Assembly (NCBI GenBank): GCA_002914845.1 | Contig: JXTC01000184.1 | Coordinates: 413,916-477,915, forward strand | DNA: 64,000 bases | Origin: Trema orientale | Lineage: Eukaryota > Streptophyta > Magnoliopsida > Rosales > Cannabaceae | Reading direction: 5' to 3' | Part shown: positions 10,832 through 22,035 of the stretch, in pieces | Position numbering within the stretch: the first letter of the stretch is position 1 | Layout of the letters: the number at the start of each line of letters is the position of its first letter | Program-made: the position numbers and the translations under genes | The notes under the pieces: generated by a model | What the model was told of the DNA's origin: nothing | The model's database searches: none | The model's input: only the letters and a program-made list of their open reading frames with translations

Positions 10832-11515
10832 TTATAGCCCCCTTGACCCAATTAACTTTGTTAGCCCAAAGGTTATAGCCATGGCCAGCCAGCCCCCAAC
10901 CAAAACCCTCGCAGCCGACTTCACTGTCGGCGCCTTCCCCAAAACCGCTCCCAACCAACCGAACAACGCCAAAGCAAAGCTAACGGCCGCCACCACGACC
11001 CACAGCCTCACTCTGTACTCCTTTATAAAAGACGCCGCAAGCAAGGGCACCATTGCGCCCACCGAGAACGCAAGCGTCGAAGCCGCTGCGGCTTGGAAAG
11101 GGTTTGGCAAACCCTCCTTCTCACCCAGCTCGTCATGGTCTGGCTCAGCCGCCACTCTCTGCCCGGTACTTATCTCTCTCTGGACTTTCTCTCTTCTCAT
11201 TTGCGCAAGCTCAATATCGAGCTGAGAGTACACGGAGACGAACTCTCCTATCGCCATGCTGCAAGCCCCAGCTACGAGTCCCGCGAATCCGGTGAGGATC
11301 ATGGCTTTGATGTCCTGTTTGACGGCTCCTACGCCCATCATTAGCGAAGCCGTCGAGACTAGCCCGTCGTTGGCGCCAAGAACAGCGGCTCGCAGCCACT
11401 GGGAGCGTTTGGAGTAGTCGAACTCCTTTGTTTCGAGGTCTAGTGCTTGTGTTGTTTGTCGCTCGAGATCTCCGCCGTATTTGGGCTGGTTTAGAGATGT
11501 TTGGTTGGAAGCCAT
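10832..11515 (-). CDS. VTL: Vacuolar iron transporter homolog (VTL / nodulin-21-like)
   Basis: Predicted Fe(II)/Mn(II) importer of the CCC1/VIT1 family; plant homologs of this short type act at the vacuolar membrane and store iron or manganese. The 227-residue intronless frame shows five hydrophobic segments: about 40-64, 70-94, 141-163, 170-192 and 199-222. The family motif GANDGLVS (47-54) carries Asp50. GACSMAIGEF (83-92) holds Met87 and Glu91; the Asp-Met spacing of 37 equals that of the Asp43/Met80 pair recalled for a structurally solved plant VIT1. The loop 99-138 is charged but short, lacking the long metal-binding helical domain of true VIT1, which places it in the VTL class of roughly 200-250 aa. 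The start is Met at 11515 (ACC ATG G context). An upstream in-frame ATG at 11599 would add 28 residues that do not look like family sequence and was not used. It stands alone and GC-rich in AT-rich DNA. Regulation by iron is known for relatives but not visible here. Confidence 0.93.
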   Translation of the reverse strand: MASNQTSLNQPKYGGDLERQTTQALDLETKEFDYSKRSQWLRAAVLGANDGLVSTASLMMGVGAVKQDIKAMILTGFAGLVAGACSMAIGEFVSVYSQLDIELAQMRREKVQREISTGQRVAAEPDHDELGEKEGLPNPFQAAAASTLAFSVGAMVPLLAASFIKEYRVRLWVVVAAVSFALALFGWLGAVLGKAPTVKSAARVLVGGWLAMAITFGLTKLIGSRGL

Positions 11516-11614
11516 GGTAATTGTTAATGAAAAGTGAGTGGAAATGAGGAGAAGAGGAAGAGGTTTGGTTTTTCGGTGAAGAAAGTGTGTTGGACACACG
11601 CCCCCTTGGAAGGG

Positions 11615-11622
11615 TATTTATG
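11615..11622 (-). promoter_or_regulatory. Candidate TATA box of the VTL gene
   Basis: On the minus strand CATAAATA lies about 100 bp upstream of the chosen ATG, which would leave a leader of roughly 70 nt. This is position and sequence only; the transcription start is not known. Confidence 0.4.
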
Positions 11623-11865
11623 GAGGAAGATGGTAGAGTGTTGATGGTATACGTGGGGCACAGTCACTAATCAAAGTTAAAACAAATATATATATATATG
11701 TATTTATTCACCCCCAGAAAAAAAAAAAAGGCCCACAGAGAGAAAAAAGAGAGATCTATATGTCTTCTAGCTATAGTTTGTACAAATGTATTTGGATAGT
11801 CTGATAATGTAAAGTTCACACACATGATCAATTTTGTGTGTGACAGGTGGTGATCAAATACATGT

Positions 11866-11943
11866 ATATATATATGTATATTATATGATTGTCAATCTAA
11901 TAGGTATTTTTTTTTAGCCGTTGAATTAGATATATATATATAT
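11866..11943 (+). repeat. Duplicated head of a MITE plus flanking TA tract (78-bp offset)
   Basis: About 60 bp, covering the TA tract and the first part of the MITE (GTCAATCTAATAGGTATTTT ... AGCCGTTGAAT), occur twice, at about 11866-11926 and 11944-12004, offset by exactly 78 bp. Between them is a run of TA. This looks like slippage or unequal exchange at the TA microsatellite, or two nested insertions into it. Confidence 0.75.
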
Positions 11944-11968
11944 ATATATATATGTATATTATATGATT

Positions 11969-12175
11969 GTCAATCTAATAGGTATTTTTTTTTAGCCGTT
12001 GAATCATCATCTAATGGTGATATAACAGCTATAATGAAGTACATAAAAGAACGTGCATCATTAATGCTATTTCTCTCTCTTATTTTTTACTATAAAAAAT
12101 GTGCAGGATAAATTTTTATTAGCTAAATTGATACTTATGTATTAATAAAAAAAGATACCTACTGAATTGATGCCC
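11969..12175 (+). mobile_element. TA-microsatellite-associated MITE, copy B
   Basis: The full copy runs from GTCAATCTAATAGGTATT to CTACTGAATTGATGCCC. It has the family's central stretch AGCCGTTGAATCATCATCTA and the block CGTGCATCATTAATGCTATT. The left flank is a long TA tract. The right flank is ATATTATATAAT. Confidence 0.8.
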
Positions 12176-12415
12176 ATATTATATAATACTTATAATATGG
12201 TTTCCCAGACATTTCATGGTTCAATATTCACTGAGATCATATTAATATTTGGAAAAGTCCAACATGTTACATATATAGAAATAATGATAAAATTATATTT
12301 TACCAGGTTTTGATGAGATATATATTAACTTTAAAGTAACTACTAAAAGCAAACTGTTTAGGTTAAAGATTTCAAAAATGAAGGCCACCATTTAACTGTT
12401 AACGTGAAAAGTTTA

Positions 12416-12574
12416 GGGCGCGTTTGGTATAGGATTCGAATCCTATTCTTCAAATCCAGAAACAGCTTTCATGTAGAAAGTTGGAAGGATAAAACATTTA
12501 TCCTTCCAACTTTCTATGTAAAAGTTGTTTTTGGATTTGAAGAATAGGATTCGAATCTTGTACCAAACACGCCC
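12416..12574. mobile_element. Near-perfect foldback Tourist-like MITE with TTA duplication
   Basis: The left end GGGCGCGTTTGGTATAGGAT pairs with the reverse-complemented right end GGGCGTGTTTGGTACAAGAT. The two arms match for about 75 bp with few mismatches around a loop of some 7 nt. TTA flanks both sides (12413-12415 and 12575-12577), as in PIF/Harbinger MITEs. The high arm identity suggests a fairly recent insertion. A transcript would fold into a hairpin of pre-miRNA size. Confidence 0.88.
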
Positions 12575-12577
12575 TTA

Positions 12578-13514
12578 AAAATCTTTTACTTTTTATTTCT
12601 TGTTGTTATTAATATAAAAGTAGGAGCAGTGATCTTCTGTTCTCTTCTCCATTTTAATTTGCAGGCTATCTTAAAAAAGCTTAAAGAAAACAATCAGACA
12701 AGAATACAAAGCCTGTAAATTCCCAACTCTCATGAAGCTCGTGTATGTATTTATTACAGTAACAATTACTCCATTAGTAATTAAATATAGCTCACAAATT
12801 ACAACTTGAACAAACTGATAAATTAATTACCGAGTGAAAAAAAATTTATCAAGTTGGGAAAAAAATAATAATTACATACTAGATAAACAGAGAATATTGC
12901 TGACTCTGCTGTCCACCTTAGAGAAGTCGATCTTAGCGTAATGAATTATCTATCTGGTCATGGTGGCCAGTAATAAACAATCTTATGTATTCTAACTCCA
13001 CCAACTAATTTGGTTGATGAGTCACCCAACTCAGTAAGTTCACTCCAATCAAAATTTATGGACGGATTATGGTACAAAATTAAGTTATAACGTACGACAC
13101 TAGAATATCTAGAAGAGGTGATTGATGGCATATATAATTTAGTGGTAATTACACTTTATCGTATTAACGTAAAAAGTCTAAAATTCAAATCTCGAGTTCT
13201 TAGGTGTAAATGTTGATGAATATAATAAATAAATTTAATAAACTTTCTTCGGAAAAAAAAAAGAAGTTAAAAAAAAAAAGAAAAAGAAGAAGAAGAAGAA
13301 AGTGACACCAAAAAAAAAAAAAAAAATGCCAAAGGGAAAATTTAAAGAAGATGTCAAGACCCACCAATTACCCAATAATTATTCCGTCATGGGACCCAAT
13401 GTCATCTAGTGTAAGACTCACAATTTTTTGGTTAATACATGGGTCAAAAACAATCCGCAGAATAGGAATGTAGATATTATCCACTTTGAATTTACTGACT
13501 CGCTCAGTCTTTTG

Positions 13515-13566
<52 letters not shown>

Positions 13567-16500
13567 TTATTTATTTATTTATATATGGCTGTAGTCCTCT
13601 TAAAAGACCGATCTCATCCATATTTTAACTAATATAAGTCATATTTGTCTAATACTCTGTTCGTGAAAATATGACCTATTTGTGTTGACTAAATTATGAA
13701 CAGAACCGGTTCCCTCAATGAGACTATTTTCGTAGCATATATCTAAATAAGGGTATAATTATATCTCCTGTTCTCAATCGATGTGCGAGTACGTACACGA
13801 CAAAAGTGACTGGCTTGTATGAAAGTAAATTCTTATTTAATTTTCAATTGGAATAGAACTCTGAATTGTTGTATTTATTAGGTATATAGTGCTTTATGAG
13901 TTGAAGATGACAAACGTAACGAGTCCACAAATTTTCAGGAAAGAATGAATGCAAAAAAAGGAAGAGACGTATTTGCTTTAAGGAAGTTAGAATCAGATTG
14001 GAAGAGAGTTTCATGACTAAAGCGTGATCATCCAACGAGACAAAACATAGAAAGATTCACAACCCCAATCGAATCATTTGTCTTTATTACACGGAAAATA
14101 ACGGAAGCTTTATGGGTTCTCAGTTCTTTTCCGTTATCATCATTACATTTTGTTTCTCTATTTTGTAGTTAGCTCTCGAGGCACCTAGTTAGTTAAATTT
14201 GGACAATACATAAACATACTATATAGGTGAGGATTCTAAATTGCAAACGTTGATTAAATATCGATAGTAGAGATAGGTATTATTGTTAATTAAGGAGTAA
14301 CGCCCTAATCTTTTATTAATAAGAGAAATAAAACATAAAACAAAAGTAAGCAAATAATGGTTCACTGTCAACGTGAGGCTTTTAGTCACTGGAGATTTTC
14401 ACTACGATGAAGAGAAAGGATTACAAAAAGATCTCACTTCTCATGTCTCTCTAAGATTTTGCAAATTCTCTCTAATCTTATTTATACAAACTCGACATCC
14501 TAATATCCTTTATATAGAGGAAACGAATTAAAGTAACCCAAATACACGTATAAAATCCCAAAAATACTCCTAAATAATATACCCTTACTAGTATAAACTT
14601 TTATTCAGAGGCATGGAGTGCAACGGGGTGATGAAGGGGGTTTACCACCCGTTCTAACCCCAGTGTCGACGACACCGCAAAGATGAGAGTGCAATGGGGT
14701 GATGAGAGTATTTTGTCTTAGGTGATGTTCGTTGATATAATTAGGCTCCACTTCTTTAATAATTATTATCAATTATATTAAACCTGTTATCACAAATTTC
14801 TTTTAAATTTAGTTTCTAATTGTTGGTGCAATCGGTACTATCTATAAATGCTACATTATTTTTATAGTTTAAATATGTTAAAGTCATAGAACTAACTTGA
14901 TTTTCAAATTTTAAATAATACCTATGGTATGATTGCGTTGATTGAGCATGAAATGAGACATCAATGTAATATATATGCTAACTTAATTAGTCATAAACTA
15001 TTTTATAAAGCTTTTTGTTAACGTATATTTTATAATTTTAATGTTACTATTGGACTTTGGGTTAACTCTTATATATCCAACTAGTATTTTGCGAAATACC
15101 ACCCAAAAAAAATAAAAAATCGTGCAATAGCTACTAGTTGATTCCCCACTTGTACCACAAGCCAAACCGAAACCCTTTGCGTATATGATGAGAATCCGGT
15201 TAGGTTATAAGTACTTATGTCATTTTATGAAGGACACGATCAGCTAAGATTTGTTCTGATCATAAAATGTAAAAAGTCTCCGCAAACGAAACTGGTGGAA
15301 ATATATGCTTGGCAAACTTTTAGCCAATTAAATACGCAAATCCTCAAAATGTATACTGAGAGCTACTAGCTATAGCTTGTCATTGATGTTATATTATATA
15401 TATGTACACAAACGTGTAAATTTTATTTTGCAGAGGATAATACCTATTTAGATATACTTGCTGTTTCATTAGATCTTGTTCACAAGGGATAAGATATGAT
15501 GGTTTTCGGTACCTCTCCTTCAATTTGAACATTTGGTGGATAAGGATTGTAATTTAATTTTTTTTACTGTAGTACCTTATTTACTCTTTTAAGAAAAGCC
15601 TCTTTTGGAGGTTTATCCATTAAAAAAAAAAATACAAGTATAATACTATTATCTATCAATGTATGCCATTCAATTTCTAGAACAAAAGCATAAGTGCTAG
15701 TAAAAGTACTAAAATTAGATGGCAATCTTAGTTTTAGTAGCTCATGGTTTGATTGTATTTGTATATAGACTTCAGCGTAATCTAAGTAGAGTCTAAAACG
15801 TGAGATTTAAAAACCATTTGGACGGGCAACTAGGGAGAAAAAATATTGTAAAAACAGTAACACCTTAAATAGTCAAATTTGATGTCTACTAAAAGTACCA
15901 TATAAATTTAAGTCCTTTCTATAAAAACTGTACCATTTAAAGTCTATTTTTTTTTTTTTTTTTGGTACGAAACCATACCTAAACAGAATACTGATAGATA
16001 TTAATTTAATTTTTTTAAGATGGATATTAAATCTATTTACATTATTATATGAATAATATTATGAGCACAAAATGTATTTAGCATCACACGAGTTGACAAT
16101 TTTTTTTATTAAGTGATTGTAATTAGTACACTGAGTCTTATATATAATCTCACTTGAAGTATCATTATATCTTATAACTAAAAACTAGTATCTCGTATGG
16201 TATGGATACATTAAGATATCTCATAACATTACTATTATTATACTGGGGACCTAATTTCACTACAAGTTGATGTATCCATAAGAAAGTACAGGTAAGTTAT
16301 GCCTACGTTTATAAGCGGGGTTTCACTCTTACTTAAGAAGCCACGGATTTTCAAATTTTTATTCAATTAGATTAATGAATTACTCATATTAAAACAAAAT
16401 GCCTTCAAAATGTAACTGTAGTTAATAAATAAAATCAATACATAATTGCTTATTTCATATATAACCTCTAAAGATCAATGCCCTCAAACTTTTTTTGGGG

Positions 16501-16640
16501 CCATTTAATTTCATCATTCATGCCACCAACGTAGAACGGTGGAGGTACTTTGATATTATTGTGATATGACCATCCAAATCACTTCACACGTCTATTATTA
16601 TAAAGTCTTTATATATATATATATATATGAGAATATATAT
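12578..16640. other. AT-rich intergenic sequence, 4 kb
   Basis: No gene, RNA or transposon with definable ends was found. It holds poly-A/AAG tracts (13252-13326), a long TA tract (13516-13562), a TTTA tract and a poly-T run (about 15950-15963). A GC-richer patch near 14610-14705 repeats GTGCAA(T/C)GGGGTGATGA but has no coding sign. Confidence 0.5.
13516..13586. repeat. (TA)n microsatellite followed by (TTTA)n
   Basis: About 45 bp of uninterrupted TA run into several TTTA units and a short TA run. Confidence 0.95.
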
Positions 16641-16822
16641 ACATGATTACGCTAGTTGGTTTTTTTTTTTTTTTTTTTACTTATGTATAAGTATTTTTTA
16701 TTTTAACCGTTGGATTATTATCTAATAGTAATCTAATGATTATAATAAAGTGCATAAAAAAATGTACATTATTAATGTTATTTTTCTCTTATTTTTTATC
16801 ATAAAAAAATATAAAAAAATAT
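16641..16822 (+). mobile_element. TA-microsatellite-associated MITE, copy C (truncated at the 3' end)
   Basis: The core is recognisable (ACTTATGTATAAGTATTTTT, AACCGTTGGATTATTATC, TAATCTAATGATTATAATAA), but the right terminal TACC.ACTG.ATTGG block is missing and the left end is diverged. TA repeats lie just before it. Confidence 0.6.
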
Positions 16823-18799
16823 ACATGACATATATATTATGTAAACATTATATAAAAGAACTAAAATATTTAATTTATAAAGTTCATTCAACAAATGGAT
16901 TCTGAAGAGGAAAGCACTAAGTGGGTGCAGAGAGGAAGAGTGGGATGTAGATAATATAAGAAAATGGAAGGGAGTGTGCATTCCATACGAACGCCACCAA
17001 CTAGCATTATCTTAATCAGTCTCCCGAAAAAAACACAGACAAACACAAATTAAAGTGGTATTTGTTTTTCTTCTTTTGCTCCTTTTTGACTTTCCACTAC
17101 AATGTACCATCATTGGTTTCTAACATTATTTCTCGTTTAACACATAAATTTATACAAATGAGAGGCGAGGGAGATAATGGACCTTTGAAACTAATGCTTT
17201 TTAAGTAAGAATGTCAAATTGGTTTTGGCCCTATTCAACCTACGTACAATTTTTTTTTTTTTTCAAAAAAAAGTTATAGAAAAAACACTAAAAACTATAT
17301 AGGTTCTCTCTACATGTGGCATTTATCCTTTTTTTTTTTTCGGAAAAGATAGTGGGATTATCCTACAGACGAACCTAGAAGTTAATTTAAGTGGGCATAT
17401 GAGCCACATTACCTGTTTTTTTTTTTTTTTTTTTTTCTTTGGAATGCCATAAGCCAGATAACTTAATCAAGATAGAATACTTAAACTCAAATAATAAGAT
17501 GAGAAATTTCATTTTCCCACAAAATTAATACTATATGAAAAGACCTAAATGCACATGCATACTTGATAATATGTTAGTGAAGGTTTAAAAATTTACCACT
17601 CATTAGCTGTGCAAAAATTAAAGGACGCTAACAATTCCCAACCCATCATATGTACAGGGCTATCATAGCAGATTTATAATATTTTTAAGATTAACGGATG
17701 GGAGCTTGCCACGTATATAAGCAACCATGATTACTAAGCTAATTATGGGCAGTTAATCCAAGTTAATTGGTCTTAACTACTACAGCTAGCATTTAAATTT
17801 CTAGGAGAAACTCCCCATTAGACCAATGCCTACTTAGACACTCATTATGGGAAATTCAACTTGTAAGAGCTCCAAAGAGCTACTATGTGAATGTAAAACC
17901 CTCGATTTTAGATGAGCTAATATATAATGTAAAATATTTGATTGTTTATTTGGTTTATACCTTGTATTTTAGTTATTATCAATATAACATCCAGATTTGA
18001 AACTTATAATAAATTTATATATTTTCTAGGTCGAACATCAATTTAACTATTGAATTTACCAAAACACTCTTTCATTTTTAATGATATATATTTTTAATAC
18101 TTAATTTAAATTTAAAACTAATTAAAATTAATAGTTAAAAGTACAAATATCGGAAAAAATAATTTTTTTTTAAAAAAGCAAAAACCTATAAATATTAAAT
18201 ATTATTTATAGACATCATGGTTTATCCAACCTATACTTAAATAAGTGATCAGTTGAGCCCAATAAACTTAATAAGGTGTAGAACTCTCTAATACTTAAGA
18301 AAAAGTTATTCTCAGCTTTATAGGTGCTAAACACCACCCTCAATTCTTTTGACTATATTTTCGTAAAATAGAGAAAATGAGAGAGAGTGAGAGAGAGCCG
18401 AGCCTCCACAAGAGAAATCTTGAGCTTATTCATAGCCGCCATCAGAGAGATACCTAAGGTTATAGACGTACAACTAAGAAGAAGGAAGAACATATTTCCG
18501 ATGGTCCCATTCATCTCTCATTGGGAATCAAAAAAGTACCTGCACATCGGATCATTCAATGAACTCCAAAAAATAGGAAAGAAGACTTCATGGTAGTGAA
18601 GCATTTCTAGGTTTTATCTAAACCAAGATCTTGAATTGATTTATATTAGATCTTTGATCTTTTATTTTGTTTTGTAAAGTTTCAAAAAAAAATTATTAAT
18701 TCCGCTAAGCCCTTACCCATTTTTTTTAGTAATTATAATTAATATATTTTTCTTATAAGAATACCCATATATGAATGAATGTAGATATATATATATATA
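16823..18799. other. AT-rich intergenic sequence, with an LTR-leader-like patch near 18230-18720
   Basis: Mostly low-complexity AT-rich DNA with poly-T runs (17250-17262, 17328-17340, 17417-17436). The more balanced patch 18360-18600 holds an open frame starting MRESRASTREILSLF that I do not recognise. The GAGA-rich leader and the following AATTCCGCTAAGCCC resemble untranslated leader sequence of plant LTR elements, but I could not place LTR ends or a target duplication. Confidence 0.4.
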
Positions 18800-19043
18800 G
18801 GTTGCCAATCCAGTAGGTATTTTTTTTTTTTTACCTATGTGTAGGTATTTTTTTTCTAGCCGTTGGATCATCATCTAACAATGATCTAACGGCTAAAATA
18901 AGATGTATAAAAAGACGTGCATCATTAATGCTTTTTCTCTCTCTTATTTTTTAATATAAAAAAATGTGCAAAAAAATTTTTCATTGGCCCAATTGATACC
19001 TATGCATAGGTAAAAAAAAAAAATACCTACTGGATTGGTGCCC
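18800..19043 (+). mobile_element. TA-microsatellite-associated MITE, copy D (best-preserved copy)
   Basis: The left end GGTTGCCAATCCAGTAGGTA and the reverse-complemented right end GGGCACCAATCCAGTAGGTA form about 20 bp of terminal inverted repeat, followed on both sides by poly-T/A and CCTATG(T/C)(G/A)TAGGTA. A second internal hairpin is built from AGCCGTTGGATCA and TGATCTAACGGCTA. The left flank is (TA)7-like and the right flank (AT)6-like, so the element sits inside a TA microsatellite. Confidence 0.85.
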
Positions 19044-19060
19044 ATATATATATATTTATA

Positions 19061-19303
19061 AGTTGACAATTCAGTAGGTATTTTTTATTTTTACCTATGT
19101 GTAAGTATTGTTCTTTTAGCCGTTGAATCATTATCTAATTATAATCCGACGGATATAATGAAATGTATAAAAAAACGTTCATCATTAATGCTATTTCTCT
19201 CTCTTACTTTTTACTATAGAAAAATGTGCATGATAAATTTTCATTGACCAAATTGATATCTATGTATAGGTAAAAAAAAAAAAAAACTACTGAATTGGTA
19301 CCC
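19061..19303 (+). mobile_element. TA-microsatellite-associated MITE, copy E
   Basis: It is in the same orientation as copy D and only 17 bp downstream of it. It runs from AGTTGACAATTCAGTAGGTA to ACTACTGAATTGGTACCC. The 17 bp between the two copies is a TA-rich spacer and the right flank is again TA-rich, so two copies share one TA tract. Confidence 0.82.
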
Positions 19304-20570
19304 ATATTTATATATATACATATATATCCTTAAATATAATCTTATTGTTTATCATCACATACCTTCAAACACTCATTATTTTGGTCAACGCATACCATAT
19401 ATAAATCTAAGAATAAAAATAGTTTGACTAAAATTTTAGCATTAGATTCATAAAGTCATAAATTCTGATAATTTGATTGGAAAACTTATTTTTTATGTTC
19501 TTAATTTTTAAAAAGTTTTAATTTAGTGTTTAAAAAAATAATTCAAGAATCCTAACCCAAATCCTAAAAACTAGCTTAGAGCTCTAATTTCTTAATGAGG
19601 AAAGAAAATTTTTTTTTAAAAAAAGGAGAAACATATATTGATAGTTGCCTAATCTTTCAAGTCCTATAATTTAGTCTGTTCTTTATGTCCATTCTCTTGC
19701 CACAAAACTATCAATGTACTTTCATACATCTTGGATTTTTTTTTTTTTGTGAATAGAAGGCAAAATGTATAAGAAGAACAAGATTAGGTAAGAGTTATTA
19801 TGGTGTGTGAGGGTCAAAATCTTTCATTTGATTTCTGTAAATGACCAGTTTTTGAATTAAAGTACATTTAGAATGTGTGGATCGAAAAATAAAATTTCAA
19901 AATTTTAGATTTTAATTAAGGGTGTCTTTGGAGAACGGGTGAAAAGATTTTTTTTTTTTTTTTTAAAAAAAAAGATGAGTTGCAATAGAGTCACCCACTG
20001 GTATATTATTATATACGTAAATTGATAATTTAACTCAATTATTGACTCAAAATGAACATAAAATTAAAAGAGCCTACATTCCATTAAGGGGCCTAAGATT
20101 CGACTATTTTTGAAAATACCCCAAAAAATTAGTGTTAGTAGAGGTATTATTTATAAGAAATAGCCTTTTTTCACTCCAGTTTAAAGATGGCCGTTTTTTC
20201 ACCTATTTAATAAATGTCTGATGTTTTATTAGTTTTTGCAAAATACCCATTGTTTACTGATCAATTATTTGCATATTGATTTCATTCATTAGTATATCAA
20301 TTTTATACAGTATATCAATTTTGTTTATATCGCTGTATCAATATCATTTAGTATATTAATTATTGTGTATCAATATATCAATTTTACATTACGTACACCA
20401 ATACATAGATATAATTTTTTATAATTCATAAACTGGTATAAATATAGAAAAATTGATATATTTCAGGCTGTTTTGATAAACTCGGCCGTTTTGTTAATTT
20501 TTTTGATATATTCGGCTATGTTATAATAGTGTTTGAAAATGCAATTTGTTAAACTTGGACCCATAAGGGC
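19304..20570. other. AT-rich intergenic sequence
   Basis: No gene found. From about 20270 to 20470 short degenerate units of the form AGTATATCAATTTTATA recur, similar in style to the repeats inside the Ulp1-bearing element further right. Confidence 0.5.
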
Positions 20571-20880
20571 TTATAGAAATATGACCAAATTTTGGGTCCA
20601 ATTTCAGTAAATGTCCCTTTGTCAAATGTTATAGCAAAATGTCCGATATATATGCATATATACTAAGTGTAAAATTTTATATACCAAGTATAAAAAATTA
20701 TATACCCAGTGCATTTCAGTACAGTACCTAAAATTGGTAGATATGTGTATCTACTAAGTGTAAAAATATATATACTTGGACATTTAGCTATAAAATTTTA
20801 AAAATGGACATCCATTTAATCAAATTTAAAATTTTTGTCATCTACCCAAATTTCTCGACCCATAATTCAACCATTTGAAT
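20571..20880 (+). mobile_element. Short relative of the Ulp1-bearing element (plus orientation)
   Basis: The left end TATAGAAATATGACCAAATT, then TTGGGTCCAATTTCAGTAAATG, matches the left end of the larger element at 24106 and the reverse complement of 23300-23345. The inside holds TATATACTAAGTGTAAAATT and TATACCAAGTATAAAAAATT, shared with the copy at 23100-23345. Exact ends and a target duplication were not found. Confidence 0.45.
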
Positions 20881-21035
20881 AAGAATCCCTTGTTCCTTAA
20901 ATACCCATGTTTAAATCAAGGTTAATATGTCATTTTCTATCGAGAAAATAGATTATTGTGTTATTACTCGATAGTAAGGTAAAAAAAAATATATATTAAA
21001 GAAAAAAAAAGTCATTGGTTCAATATTGATAATTG

Positions 21036-22026
21036 GGGGGCTTCTAGGATACGGTACACTCAAATGGGTGTATCAATACACCCTTTTATGCTACCTGTGT
21101 GATTGGAAAAGAGTGGACCAAATTCTTAGCTTGTTTGTCTCTTTAATAGGCCCGCGAAAAATGTGATCGTTCGGTTGAATGGAGGAAGAGAGACGGAGTC
21201 TACCCGTGTAAAAATAGATTGTTCATTTTATTTTATTCCTAATAAAATAAGAAAAGCTAAGTTCTGGAATATCCACCGAATATTGATCAAAGCAATAAAA
21301 ATTTGATTGAAATGCAATCAAATTGTAGCTTAGTAAAACCATTCGAATCCATTTACGTATCACCTTAATTCAGCCATAAAAGCCCCATTAAATCTAATTG
21401 TTACCCTCAATAACAACCCGCTAAATTACTTAATTTCAAGCTTTTACATAAATTGGGTCTTATCATAAACAAGAATATCCAGTTGCAGAACCAAATTATA
21501 AACAAAAATAAAAATGAACCCAGACGAAAGAAAGTGCCATAGAAAAACCTGATTTGCTAAACAAAAAAAGGAGAGAACTTTGGATGGACAGTAGATGGCG
21601 ACTGGCAGTGCAAGGAGGTAGTGAGCAGTGGGCGACGGAGTGGGCAGGACGACGACAGGCGGCATGAATAGAACGATGATAGGCAGTGGATAGTTTGACT
21701 CTACTGGGAGCAAGTTTCACCCAAGAAGCAATGTCATACTCCTTTGTGACTATCATTGAGCCAGCCTCCTTTCGGAACCTCATACAGTTCAACCATGTGC
21801 CTTAAATCAATTCAAAACCCTAAATGATACTAACTGCCTAATTAACGGGACAAAAATCGACTGTCAAATAACGATGGTCATTAACGGATTTGCAAAGGTG
21901 CCTATAATATACTATAACCTAACAACACAATTTATGTGGGTCACCAAACCTCCTCAGTCAATCAAAAAATTTATAACGGGGTGTATTGATATATCCATTC
22001 AGATATACCGTATATTAGAAGCGCCC
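21036..22026. mobile_element. Mutator-like element, 991 bp, with 9-bp TSD TGATAATTG
   Basis: TGATAATTG lies on both sides (21027-21035 and 22027-22035). The left terminus GGGGGCTTCTAGGATACGG pairs with the reverse-complemented right terminus GGGCGCTTCTAATATACGG, and similarity continues for about 50 bp through GGGTGTATCAATACACCC. A 9-bp duplication with long inverted ends is characteristic of the Mutator superfamily. No transposase is present. The interior (about 21440-21800) is more GC-rich. On the minus strand it reads open for about 90-100 codons in two frames with no family I recognise, so it may be captured host DNA (Pack-MULE style). Confidence 0.87.
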
Positions 22027-22035
22027 TGATAATTG

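Noticed and set aside
10881-11344. Three plus-strand frames antisense to the VTL gene
   Set aside because: They are GC-driven shadows of the real gene with no recognisable domains.
11211-11597. 128-codon minus-strand frame over the VTL gene
   Set aside because: It is a shifted frame of the VTL coding region; it has no family features, while the 10832-11515 frame has clear VIT motifs.
17889-18720. LTR starting TGTAAAACCCTCG and ending near ATTCCGCTAAGCCC
   Set aside because: The sequence style is LTR-like, but no TG...CA pair with a matching 5-bp duplication could be found.
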